A stretch of 21,894 nucleotides of DNA from CAUYUA01 sp963575675 (GTDB taxonomy: Bacteria; Pseudomonadota; Alphaproteobacteria; Azospirillales; Azospirillaceae). Position 1 is the stretch's first letter. Each line of letters starts with the position of its first letter. Positions 15,194-21,894 of the stretch are shown here, in pieces. Under the pieces are notes generated by a model. It ran no database searches, was not told the DNA's origin, and saw nothing but the letters and a program-made list of their open reading frames with translations. The translations under genes were made by a program, and so were the position numbers. The stretch is taken from positions 1-21,894 of the forward strand of contig CAUYUA010000243.1 of NCBI GenBank assembly GCA_963575675.1. Direction: 5' to 3'.

Positions 15194-16597
15194 CTAGACG
15201 ACGCGAATGTTTTTGAATTGCCACGGATCAACGCGATCTAGATCCTCAGGGAACAGCCCCTCGCGATCGTGTAACGGAGTCCAATCGGTATAAGCGCCGA
15301 CAACGTTTCCAAGATAGGGGCGACACACCTCAAGGATACGCTGGAAGTCAAGCTCATCCGGTTCTGTGACGCCATTGTTGGGATTTTCGATGGCCCAAAT
15401 GGCGCCCGCCAGCACCGCAACCGTGACTTGTAGGCTGGTTGCGTTATTGTGCGGCGCAATTTTCCGGGTTTCTTCGATAGAGAGCTGAGAACCGAACCAG
15501 TAGGCGCCGCGTGCGTGTCCCATCAACAACACACCCAACTCATCGATGCCAGAGGTGATTTCCTCCATCATCAAGCGTTTGGAGTTTTGCATACGCCAAT
15601 TTTTTCCGGCCAGCTCATGAACGGAAAGCACGGCGTCGTCACAGGGATGATAAGCGTAGTGAACCGTTGGGCGATATTGAACGGCGTCGCCTTCTTTGAC
15701 CGAGAAATAGTCGGAAATTGAAATCGATTCGCCATGAGTAATCAAAAAGCCATGGAACGGACCTTCCAGAGGCGTCCATGTCCGCACACGGGTTCCTGCG
15801 CCGGGACGCATTAAATAAATTGCTGAATCGCATCCGAAGTCATGACGATGCGCATCATTCGGCCAATGCCGTTCATGGGTTCCCCAACCGAGTTCCGCAG
15901 GTTGACTGCCTTCGCTGACGAAACCATCAATGGACCAGGTGTTGACGAACTCGCCGACGCGTTTAGGAACTTGGGCGACTTGAGTGTCGCGTTCAGCGAT
16001 ATGAATAACTTTCACGCCCAAACGTTTCGCCAACTCACCCCAGGCGTTGCGCGATGAAGGAATGTCGGTTTCGACTCCAACATCATGAGCGATATTGATT
16101 AGGGCTTGCTTAACAAAGTGTGAAACCAAACCGGGGTTGGCTCCGTGCGTTAAAACCGCTGTGGGGGTTGGTTCTGCGGAGCGCAATGCTAACGCTGATT
16201 CACGGAGTGCATAATTAGAGCGCAGGCTGGGGGAAAGATTGGGGTCGGTGTACCCTCCAGGCCAAGGTTCGATGCATGTGTCGAGGTAGAGTGCGCCCAA
16301 CGAGCGGCATAATTCAATCAGCGCGACGGAAGAGACTTCAACCGAGACGTTTAACAAGAAGTCGCCTTTGCTCAAGCGCGGGGTAAGTTCTTGACGATAA
16401 TTATCGATGGTCAAGGGATGGATGATGAAGGGAACGCCGTATTCCTCAGCGACGTCGCGTCCGGCGTCATCAGCGGTAATGACGATAATTTGCTCAGGCG
16501 TCATGTCGATATGACGCAGAAGGAGAGGCAATACGCCTCGGCCGATGCTTCCGAAACCAATGATGACCAAACGACCGTGAAAGGCGACATGCTTCAT
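15194..16597 (-). CDS. hss: Homospermidine synthase
   Basis: The 467-residue enzyme makes sym-homospermidine from two putrescines (or putrescine and spermidine) with NAD+ as hydride carrier. Residues: N-terminal Rossmann motif LVIIGFGSIGRGVLPLLLRH, DTCIEPWPGGYTD, LTHGANPGLVSHFVKQAL, and WGTHERHWP. Length fits bacterial enzymes of about 470-480 residues. The ATG at 16597 is preceded by AAGGA ten bases upstream. The frame stays open to 16900, but that part crosses a non-coding palindrome and has no homology. With the decarboxylase downstream it forms the ornithine to homospermidine route typical of alphaproteobacteria. Confidence 0.95.
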   Translation of the reverse strand: MKHVAFHGRLVIIGFGSIGRGVLPLLLRHIDMTPEQIIVITADDAGRDVAEEYGVPFIIHPLTIDNYRQELTPRLSKGDFLLNVSVEVSSVALIELCRSLGALYLDTCIEPWPGGYTDPNLSPSLRSNYALRESALALRSAEPTPTAVLTHGANPGLVSHFVKQALINIAHDVGVETDIPSSRNAWGELAKRLGVKVIHIAERDTQVAQVPKRVGEFVNTWSIDGFVSEGSQPAELGWGTHERHWPNDAHRHDFGCDSAIYLMRPGAGTRVRTWTPLEGPFHGFLITHGESISISDYFSVKEGDAVQYRPTVHYAYHPCDDAVLSVHELAGKNWRMQNSKRLMMEEITSGIDELGVLLMGHARGAYWFGSQLSIEETRKIAPHNNATSLQVTVAVLAGAIWAIENPNNGVTEPDELDFQRILEVCRPYLGNVVGAYTDWTPLHDREGLFPEDLDRVDPWQFKNIRVV

Positions 16598-16642
16598 TTC
16601 TTTGCGTCCTTGAGAGATGAGATGTGAAGGGAACAAGATGGT

Positions 16643-16670
16643 TTTATCTTGTTTCCAAGGTTTTGTGCAA
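16643..16670 (-). promoter_or_regulatory. Candidate promoter of homospermidine synthase
   Basis: TTGCAC (complement of 16665-16670) and GATAAA (complement of 16643-16648) are 16 nt apart. The -10 overlaps the arm of a small hairpin (AACAAGAT/ATCTTGTT, 16632-16653). The pair lies just outside the palindrome that starts at 16678. Confidence 0.35.
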
Positions 16671-16677
16671 GAATGGC

Positions 16678-16953
16678 GCAGGCTTTTTGAACACAACCCA
16701 ATTGGATAAAAGCTAAACGGGCCCAGAAACTGTGTTCCTGGTCGTGAGGAACTGTAAGGGGGGGGGGAGCCGACTGCTTCCCTTGCTTGTGCGGTAAAGC
16801 AAAAAAATCTTGAGGCTGCAACGAATAGATAGTTTTTGCCCTTTGAGCAAGCAAGGAGGGCCGTCGGCCCCCCTTTACATCCCTTCCGCGACCAGGACAC
16901 AGTTTTCGGACCCGTTTAATTTTTATCCAATTAAATTGTGCTCAAAAGGCGCG
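16678..16953. repeat. 276-bp imperfect palindrome (fold-back element)
   Basis: Two arms of about 110 nt are imperfect inverted copies, centred near 16817. Outside to inside they share: ggctttttgaacacaa with ttgtgctcaaaaggc; attggataaaa with ttttatccaat; taaacggg with cccgttta; aactgtg with cacagtt; cctggtcg with cgaccagg; a G/C-run; and ccttgcttg (16781-16789) with caagcaagg (16848-16856). The 58-nt centre can pair further through A- and T-runs. No gene is inside. It fills most of the 483-bp gap between homospermidine synthase and the stress-protein gene. It looks like a MITE or decayed insertion. Confidence 0.75.
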
Positions 16954-17080
16954 AATCACTCTTTTTGTTCAACTGTCTGAGTGATGATGTTCTTAGCATT
17001 TTACCAAAGAAATTTTACAATTTAATGAAACCAGAAAAGCGTTTTTGAGAGCCGGAGAAAGACAATGTCAAATTTTTGTT

Positions 17081-17848
17081 CTAATGTGACATAATGATTG
17101 GAATATCTGTTTGCTCCAAAAGTGCGCCGGTCGCATTGCCCATAATAAGGTCGCGCCAACGTGAAGAGCCTTGTACGCCGATAATCACGGCATCGCATTC
17201 ATGCTCTCGCGCGGTTCGTAGAATCACATCATCTTCATCGCCTTCATGGCTAATTTCACTTAAACAATGGTTGGCGACACCATGGCGGTCCAGGAAAACA
17301 GCAATATCGACGTCGGAAATTGGATGTTCCGAAGAGGAGGCCACAGTCAGGATCGTCACACGCTCGGCGGCTTGTAAAATCGGCAAGGTTTCATGAACGG
17401 CGCGAGCCGTTTCTCGATTGTGACGCCAAGCAAGCAGAATATGGTGAGCAGGAGTGGCTCCGCTCCAATTCCACGGCAGAATCAGCGTTGGACACGCCGC
17501 AGCAAGAGGAAGCTTCTCCGGCAAGTATAACGGAGGATCATCAAAAGCGGGCTGGTGCGTTATAGAGGTTGGCCGCGTCTGAGAGATGATTGCCAGATCG
17601 CTAAAGAAGCTGCGTTCGGCAAGATGCTCGACGTGATTTCCTTCCAATATCTTCCAAGAATAAGAACATTCTTTACAGATGCCTCGAACGTCTTGTTCGA
17701 TTTGGGATTCACGCTCGCTTCCCTCGGCGACAATGGAAACAATGTCGAGGAAGGCGTGAAATTTACGCGACAACGCCGCCGCCACTTTTAAGCGAGCACA
17801 GCTTTGTTCGTCACTTGTCACATGAACAAGAATGGTCTTCAGAGACAT
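17081..17848 (-). CDS. Universal stress protein (UspA family)
   Basis: The 255-residue protein has the length of a tandem Usp: an N-terminal half beginning MSLKTILVHVTSDEQS and a C-terminal half (from about residue 140, HHILLAWRHNRETARAV) with VIIGVQGSSRWRDLIMGNAT, which matches the G-2x-G-9x-G nucleotide-binding pattern. The N-terminal half lacks this motif, so only one half likely binds ATP. ATG 17848 is chosen over an in-frame TTG at 17860 because the family starts with this strand; no clear ribosome site is present. A good promoter lies about 30 bp upstream. Confidence 0.88.
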   Translation of the reverse strand: MSLKTILVHVTSDEQSCARLKVAAALSRKFHAFLDIVSIVAEGSERESQIEQDVRGICKECSYSWKILEGNHVEHLAERSFFSDLAIISQTRPTSITHQPAFDDPPLYLPEKLPLAAACPTLILPWNWSGATPAHHILLAWRHNRETARAVHETLPILQAAERVTILTVASSSEHPISDVDIAVFLDRHGVANHCLSEISHEGDEDDVILRTAREHECDAVIIGVQGSSRWRDLIMGNATGALLEQTDIPIIMSH

Positions 17849-17878
17849 GATTGCCGACAAGGATGTTTTTTAGAGCAG

Positions 17879-17907
17879 ATCATACGACGGAGGCTACATT
17901 AGAACAA
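17879..17907 (-). promoter_or_regulatory. Candidate promoter of the universal stress protein gene
   Basis: On the minus strand TTGTTC (complement of 17902-17907) and TATGAT (complement of 17879-17884) are separated by 17 nt, a good sigma-70 arrangement, about 30 bp upstream of the start codon. Confidence 0.5.
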
Positions 17908-17967
17908 ATTGCGTGTCTAGGGAACGACGATTGGAGAATGGCAGGTAAGATAATAGAAAAAAGAAGA

Positions 17968-18015
17968 GACGACGGCGTTCAGACCGCTTAAGGAACGAGG
18001 TTGGACGCCGTCGTC
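17968..18015 (-). terminator. Intrinsic terminator of the repeat-protein gene
   Basis: The arms 17968-17978 (GACGACGGCGT) and 18005-18015 form an 11-bp GC-rich stem a few bases after the stop codon of the minus-strand repeat gene. On that strand the stem is followed by TCTCTTCTTTTTTC, a clear T-tract. The loop is about 26 nt. Confidence 0.75.
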
Positions 18016-18023
18016 GTTTCATA

Positions 18024-19043
18024 TTATGACCAGACGAAGTTGCTGCTGGACAAGGATGCGCCGGTTACGCCGGTAAGAGTGATCTTCATGTTGTCGGCGC
18101 TATTGCCATCGGTATCGATGTGCAGAACCTTCGTAGCGTCGTCGAAGTAGACTTGAGTGTTTCCAGTTACGGTGAAGCTGGAAACGATGGAGAAGGTTCC
18201 GGTCAGCATACCACTGAATTGCAACACGTCATTAACGACATCGAAGTCGGTGATCGTGTCTGCGTTGGAGGTCGAGCTTTGATTTGTGTTGGTGTAGATG
18301 ATGACGTCGCTGCCGACGCCGGTCGTAATGACGTCTGCTCCGGTTGAGCCGGTGATTTGATCCGTTCCGCCGCCTGCGACAATAGTGGTGGCGGTAGTGA
18401 CGGAAATGACGTCGCCTGCGTTGCCGCCTTGGATCGTTTCGGCGCTGGTGACCGTAACTGTGTTCGCGCTTGAGTCATAAAGCTTCAGAACATCGGTTCC
18501 GGCGCTAAGGCTAATGGAGCCGTTATAGCTTGTTCCGAGAGTGATCGTGTCGTTTCCGGCTCCACCGGTGATGGATTCAACATTGGTGACGGTGACGGAG
18601 TTCGTAAAATCTCCCAAGATCAAGCGATCGCCGCTGCCTGAGCCAAGGTCTATGGTTCCGGTTACTCCAGAGGTTAGCGTTACGACGTCATTGACGGCGC
18701 CGCCGGTAATGGTTTCGACGTTTGCAACGTAAATGGTGTTGGCGTCGTTGCTTAACGTCAAAGCGTCGGAGCCGTTTCCGAGGTCAATTTCAACGCCGGA
18801 TGAGGCGGTGTTGAGCGTGATGTCGTCTGTGAATGTTGAACCGACGATGCTCTCAATATCTGTGATCATGAGAGTTCCGGCGCTTGCCAACGTCACAATG
18901 TCGGTCGAGGCGCCGCCGGCCAGAATCTCGATGTTTGAGATGGTGAGCGTGTTGACGCCGCTTCCCGAGAGGGTCAACGAGTCGGTGTCTGAGCTTCCGT
19001 CAATCACCATGCCTGTAACGGCGCTCGATAGGGTGATCGTCAC
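18024..19043 (-). CDS. C-terminal segment of a giant beta-strand-repeat, type I-secreted protein
   Basis: This frame encodes the last 339 residues of a long repetitive protein. It begins with more of the family repeats (about 26 or 47 residues each, core NTLTxxNxETxxGGAxxD), then ends in an RTX-like region: GGGTDQITGSTGADVITTG, then ADTITDFDVVNDVLQFSG, and a hydrophobic end (LTGVTGASLSSSNFVWS) typical of type I secretion signals. The protein has almost no Lys, Arg or Cys, as is usual for secreted Ca-binding adhesins. The GTG at 19043 is only the first start in frame; the true protein should be continuous with the repeats upstream, but an indel cluster at about 19045-19130 breaks the frame. 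A terminator follows. Confidence 0.75.
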   Translation of the reverse strand: MTITLSSAVTGMVIDGSSDTDSLTLSGSGVNTLTISNIEILAGGASTDIVTLASAGTLMITDIESIVGSTFTDDITLNTASSGVEIDLGNGSDALTLSNDANTIYVANVETITGGAVNDVVTLTSGVTGTIDLGSGSGDRLILGDFTNSVTVTNVESITGGAGNDTITLGTSYNGSISLSAGTDVLKLYDSSANTVTVTSAETIQGGNAGDVISVTTATTIVAGGGTDQITGSTGADVITTGVGSDVIIYTNTNQSSTSNADTITDFDVVNDVLQFSGMLTGTFSIVSSFTVTGNTQVYFDDATKVLHIDTDGNSADNMKITLTGVTGASLSSSNFVWS

Positions 19044-19111
19044 TGAATGCGCCGCCGATTCAAAGTTTCCAATTCGTGACGGTCAGAACATTGGCCCGCT
19101 TCCTGACAAAG

Positions 19112-19765
19112 TCAGAACGTCGGTTCCGTTGCGTTGTGGAAATCCAGAACCATACTGGTGACGGCTGTGGTGAAGGTGACGACGTCGGCGGAAGCGCCGC
19201 CGATCAACGCTATATCGGTAAGAGTAATAGTGTTGATGACGTTGCCGAGCGTGATGATGTCGATGGAGGCGCCGCCGATCAAGGTTTCAATATTGCTGAT
19301 GGTGAGTGTGTTGTTCCCGGAGCTTGACAAGTCTAAGGAGTCATTTCCTCCCGCCAGATTGATCGTCATGTTGGCGATGGCGTTGCCGAACGTAACATGG
19401 TCGGCGGAGGCGCCGCCTATCAGGCTTTCAATATTGGAAACCGTGACGGTGTTGTCTGTTGCTCCGAGAGTAATGACATCGGTCGATGCGCCGCCGGTCA
19501 AAGTTTCGATGTTGCTGATTGTAAGCGTATTGTTGGAGTTCGACAGTGTAATGACATCGGTGGCTGTGTCTCCGATCACGGTTTCGACGTTGGCTATGGT
19601 GAGCGTGTTGCTGCCGGAGCCGGACAAAGTCAAAGAGTCGCTGCCGGCGGAAAGGTCCAGAACTAGGTCTGTGACCGAGTCGAGCGTAACTGTGTCGGCG
19701 GAGGAGCCGCCCGTCAGAGTTTCGATATTGATGGTGATGGTGTTGACGAGGTTGCCCTGTGACAA
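19112..19765 (-). CDS. Middle segment of the broken beta-strand-repeat gene
   Basis: This frame carries about 217 codons of the same repeats (SNIETLTGGASTDVITLGA type) and is homologous in sequence and phase to the flanking segments. It is separated from the upstream frame by a 2-nt loss near 19756-19759, shown by comparison with the near-identical stretch at about 20267-20310, where gttgcccaaggtgac replaces gttgccctgtgac. It ends in a spurious stop (LDFHNATEPTF) where the next indel cluster begins. The TTG at 19765 is not a real start. It should be read as part of one gene. Confidence 0.65.
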   Translation of the reverse strand: MSQGNLVNTITINIETLTGGSSADTVTLDSVTDLVLDLSAGSDSLTLSGSGSNTLTIANVETVIGDTATDVITLSNSNNTLTISNIETLTGGASTDVITLGATDNTVTVSNIESLIGGASADHVTFGNAIANMTINLAGGNDSLDLSSSGNNTLTISNIETLIGGASIDIITLGNVINTITLTDIALIGGASADVVTFTTAVTSMVLDFHNATEPTF

Positions 19766-21894
19766 CGTCGATCGAGGCGCCGCCGATCAAGGTCTCGATA
19801 TTGCTGATAGTAAGAGTGTTGTTGCCGGAGTCGGACAAGGTCAAGGAGTCGCTTCCTCCGGCCAGATTGATTGTCATGCTGGTGATGGCGCTGCTGAATG
19901 TAACATGATCGGCGGAAGCGCTTCCCGTCAGGCTTTCAATATTGGAAACCGTGACGGTGTTGTTGTCCGTAGCGCCCAGAATGATGATGTCTGTCGATGC
20001 GCCGCCCGTCAGCGTTTCTATATTGATGATTGTGAGCGTGTTGTTGCCGGTTCCCGACAATGTGATGACGTCTATGGCCGTGCCGCCGATCAAGGTTTCT
20101 ACGTTGACCATGGTAAGCGTGTTATTGCCGGAGTCAGACAACGTGACGGAGTCAACGCCGCCGGAAAGGTCCATAACCATGTCTGAGACGGCGTTTCCGA
20201 GCGTAACAGTGTCAGCGGAAGCGCCGCCGGTCAAAGTTTCGATGTTGCTGATGGCGATGGTGTTAACGAGGTTGCCCAAGGTGACAACGTCGATCGAGGC
20301 GCCGCCGATCAAGGTTTCAATGTTGCTGACAGTGAGCGTGTTGTTTCCGACGTCGGATAAGGTTAAGGAGTCGCTTCCTACCGCCAGACTGATCGTCATG
20401 TTGGTGACGGCGCTTCCGAACGTAACATTGTCGGCGAAAGTGCTTCCGATAAGGGTTTCAACATTGCTGATTAATACTGAGTTGTTTGCGCTGCCTAATG
20501 TGACGACATCTGTTGAGGCCCCGCCAATCAATGTTTCAATGTTGTTGATCGTCAGAGTGTTGTTCTGTCCGCCGGACAGACTGATGACGTCTGTTAAGGT
20601 TCCGCCGGTGACGGTTTCAATATTGGCGACTGTTAAAGTATTGTCTCCGTTGCTTGAAAGAGCCAGAGAATCACTGCCGCCGAGCAAATTAATGTTTCCG
20701 CTCGTGACTGCCCCCTCCAGAATAATAGCATCAGCCGTCGATGTTCCTTGCAAGGTCTCAATGTTGACGATCGAGAGGGTGCTGGAGCCGGAAACGCCTA
20801 ATGTTATGACGTCCGTGTTTGCGCCGCCAATGATGGTCTCGACGTTTGTGACCGTGAGGGTGTTGGCTCCTGCGTCGGACAGCGTGAGAACATCCACTCC
20901 AGCGGCGAGATTGACGATCATGCCGGTGACGGAGGCGCTCAAGGTGACGTTGTCCGCCGAAGCGCCGCCAAGCAAGGTCTCAACGCCGGAGACAGTGATG
21001 CTGCCGTCGATTGCTTCAAGCGTAACGACGTCTGTGGACGATCCGCCGGTTAAGGTTTCAACACTTCCGATCGTCAAAGTATTGTTGATGTTGGACAAGA
21101 CGACGATGTCTGTTGAGGCTCCGCCGGTGACGGTCTCAACATTGGCGACGGTCAGAGAATTGTCTCCGGCGTCGGATAGCGTCAGAACATCGGTTCCTGC
21201 GGCGAGATTGACGCTGGCTCCAGAGACTGCCGCGCCGAGAATGACGGTGTCTGACAGAGTTCCGCCGGTGATGGTCTCGACGTTGCTGATGGTGACGGTG
21301 GCCGCGACGCTTCCCAGAACGACGACGTCCGTGTTTGCGCCGCCAATGATGGTCTCGACGTTTGTGACCGTGAGGGTGTTGGCTCCTGCGTCGGACAGCG
21401 TGAGAACATCCACTCCAGCGGCGAGATTGACGATCATGCCGGTGACGGAGGCGCTCAAGGTGACGTTGTCCGCCGAAGCGCCGCCAAGCAAGGTCTCAAC
21501 GCCGGAGACAGTGATGCTGCCGTCGATTGCTTCAAGCGTAACGACGTCTGTGGACGATCCGCCGGTTAAGGTTTCAACACTTCCGATCGTCAAAGTATTG
21601 TTGATGTTGGACAAGACGACGATGTCTGTTGAGGCTCCGCCGGTGACGGTCTCAACATTGGCGACGGTCAGAGAATTGTCTCCGGCGTCGGATAGCGTCA
21701 GAACATCGGTTCCTGCGGCGAGATTGACGCTGGCTCCAGAGACTGCCGCGCCGAGAATGACGGTGTCTGACAGAGTTCCGCCGGTGATGGTCTCGACGTT
21801 GCTGATGGTGACGGTGGCCGCGACGCTTCCCAGAACGACGACGTCCGTGTTTGCGCCGCCAATGATGGTCTCGACGTTTGTGACCGTGAGGGTG
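19428..21894 (-). CDS. Upstream segment of the beta-strand-repeat gene (5' end outside window)
   Basis: The frame is open from the right edge of the window and encodes repeats down to about 19758. There the 2-nt loss shifts it into about 110 residues of His/Arg-rich nonsense (starting GQPRQHHHHQYRN) before the stop at 19428. The repeat cores are GGASTDVVTLG-like with SLTLSDSGNNTLT strands. Short (26-residue) and long (47-residue) units mix. They suggest a beta-solenoid, acidic, cysteine-free secreted or surface protein, probably exported by a type I system. No start or N-terminal domain is visible. Confidence 0.7.
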   Translation of the reverse strand, partial: TLTVTNVETIIGGANTDVVVLGSVAATVTISNVETITGGTLSDTVILGAAVSGASVNLAAGTDVLTLSDAGDNSLTVANVETVTGGASTDIVVLSNINNTLTIGSVETLTGGSSTDVVTLEAIDGSITVSGVETLLGGASADNVTLSASVTGMIVNLAAGVDVLTLSDAGANTLTVTNVETIIGGANTDVVVLGSVAATVTISNVETITGGTLSDTVILGAAVSGASVNLAAGTDVLTLSDAGDNSLTVANVETVTGGASTDIVVLSNINNTLTIGSVETLTGGSSTDVVTLEAIDGSITVSGVETLLGGASADNVTLSASVTGMIVNLAAGVDVLTLSDAGANTLTVTNVETIIGGANTDVITLGVSGSSTLSIVNIETLQGTSTADAIILEGAVTSGNINLLGGSDSLALSSNGDNTLTVANIETVTGGTLTDVISLSGGQNNTLTINNIETLIGGASTDVVTLGSANNSVLISNVETLIGSTFADNVTFGSAVTNMTISLAVGSDSLTLSDVGNNTLTVSNIETLIGGASIDVVTLGNLVNTIAISNIETLTGGASADTVTLGNAVSDMVMDLSGGVDSVTLSDSGNNTLTMVNVETLIGGTAIDVITLSGTGNNTLTIINIETLTGGASTDIIILGATDNNTVTVSNIESLTGSASADHVTFSSAITSMTINLAGGSDSLTLSDSGNNTLTISNIETLIGGASIDVVTGQPRQHHHHQYRNSDGRLLRRHSYARLGHRPSSGPFRRQRLFDFVRLRQQHAHHSQRRNRDRRHSHRCHYTVELQQYAYNQQHRNFDRRRIDRCHYSRSNRQHRHGFQY
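20808..21894 (-). repeat. Perfect 516-bp tandem duplication in the repeat gene
   Basis: By eye 20808-21378 is identical to 21324-21894, giving a period of 516 bp (172 codons). Each period holds two 47-residue and three 26-residue units. Identity starts at 20808 and still holds at the window edge, so the copy number continues beyond it. No substitution was found between copies, which means very recent duplication or gene conversion, or an assembly artefact. Confidence 0.9.

Noticed and set aside
16598..16900. N-terminal extension of homospermidine synthase by 101 codons
   Set aside because: It runs through the non-coding palindrome, has no family similarity, and the ATG at 16597 has a good ribosome site.
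19134..20186. 350-codon open frame on the plus strand through the repeat gene
   Set aside because: It is antisense to the beta-strand repeats and stays open because of their codon composition; the minus-strand frame gives the coherent secreted-protein repeats.
18024..21894. CRISPR or non-coding satellite array
   Set aside because: The repeats are diverged, lack unique spacers of constant size and read as protein in one frame with periods of 26, 47 and 172 codons.

Overview
The window looks like chromosomal DNA of an alphaproteobacterium, probably Rhodospirillales-like, with moderate GC. The evidence is a ChpT-type histidine phosphotransferase, a non-catalytic dihydroorotase of the alphaproteobacterial kind, an ornithine decarboxylase plus homospermidine synthase pair, and a BigR/SqrR-type ArsR regulator. 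The species cannot be named from the sequence alone. No rRNA, tRNA or CRISPR array was seen.

Layout. (1) 1-5700 is signalling: the right end of a short repeated element, chpT and a single-domain response regulator (both minus), then a 1150-residue hybrid histidine kinase with two receivers and an Hpt domain (plus). (2) 5742-7819 is a sulfur/persulfide-type locus: a small DUF2892 membrane protein diverges from a plus-strand operon of a BigR/SqrR-like repressor, an AhpD-like CxxC protein and two half-size YeeE/YedE transporters. Both promoters and a candidate operator lie between them. (3) 7958-11039 on the minus strand holds plsY, a DUF486 membrane protein, a dihydroorotase-like protein lacking its metal-binding HxH, and a glutathione-S-transferase-like protein. 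(4) 11068-13557 on the plus strand holds a small ORF, a SixA-type phosphatase and a CYTH-CHAD protein, a pairing linked with polyphosphate or phosphate metabolism. (5) 13649-16597 on the minus strand is a polyamine block: ornithine decarboxylase and homospermidine synthase, separated by a MITE-like element with about 29-bp inverted ends. (6) 16678-16953 is a 276-bp imperfect palindrome, followed by a universal stress protein gene. (7) 18024 to the right edge is the 3' part of a very long, low-complexity beta-strand-repeat protein (minus) with a C-terminal region typical of type I secretion substrates. It is broken by a 2-nt deletion and a cluster of small indels, and it runs off the window inside a perfect 516-bp tandem duplication.

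How the parts relate. The best-supported functional unit is the persulfide-responsive locus: the repressor keeps the two cysteines of BigR/SqrR at exactly the known spacing, and its promoter carries an inverted repeat over the -10. The polyamine block gives a route from ornithine to putrescine to homospermidine. Two convergent gene junctions carry unusually long perfect hairpins (26 and 23 bp), which look like bidirectional terminators. The structures most worth following up are the fold-back element upstream of homospermidine synthase, the MITE-like family, and the repeat gene with its indels and duplication.
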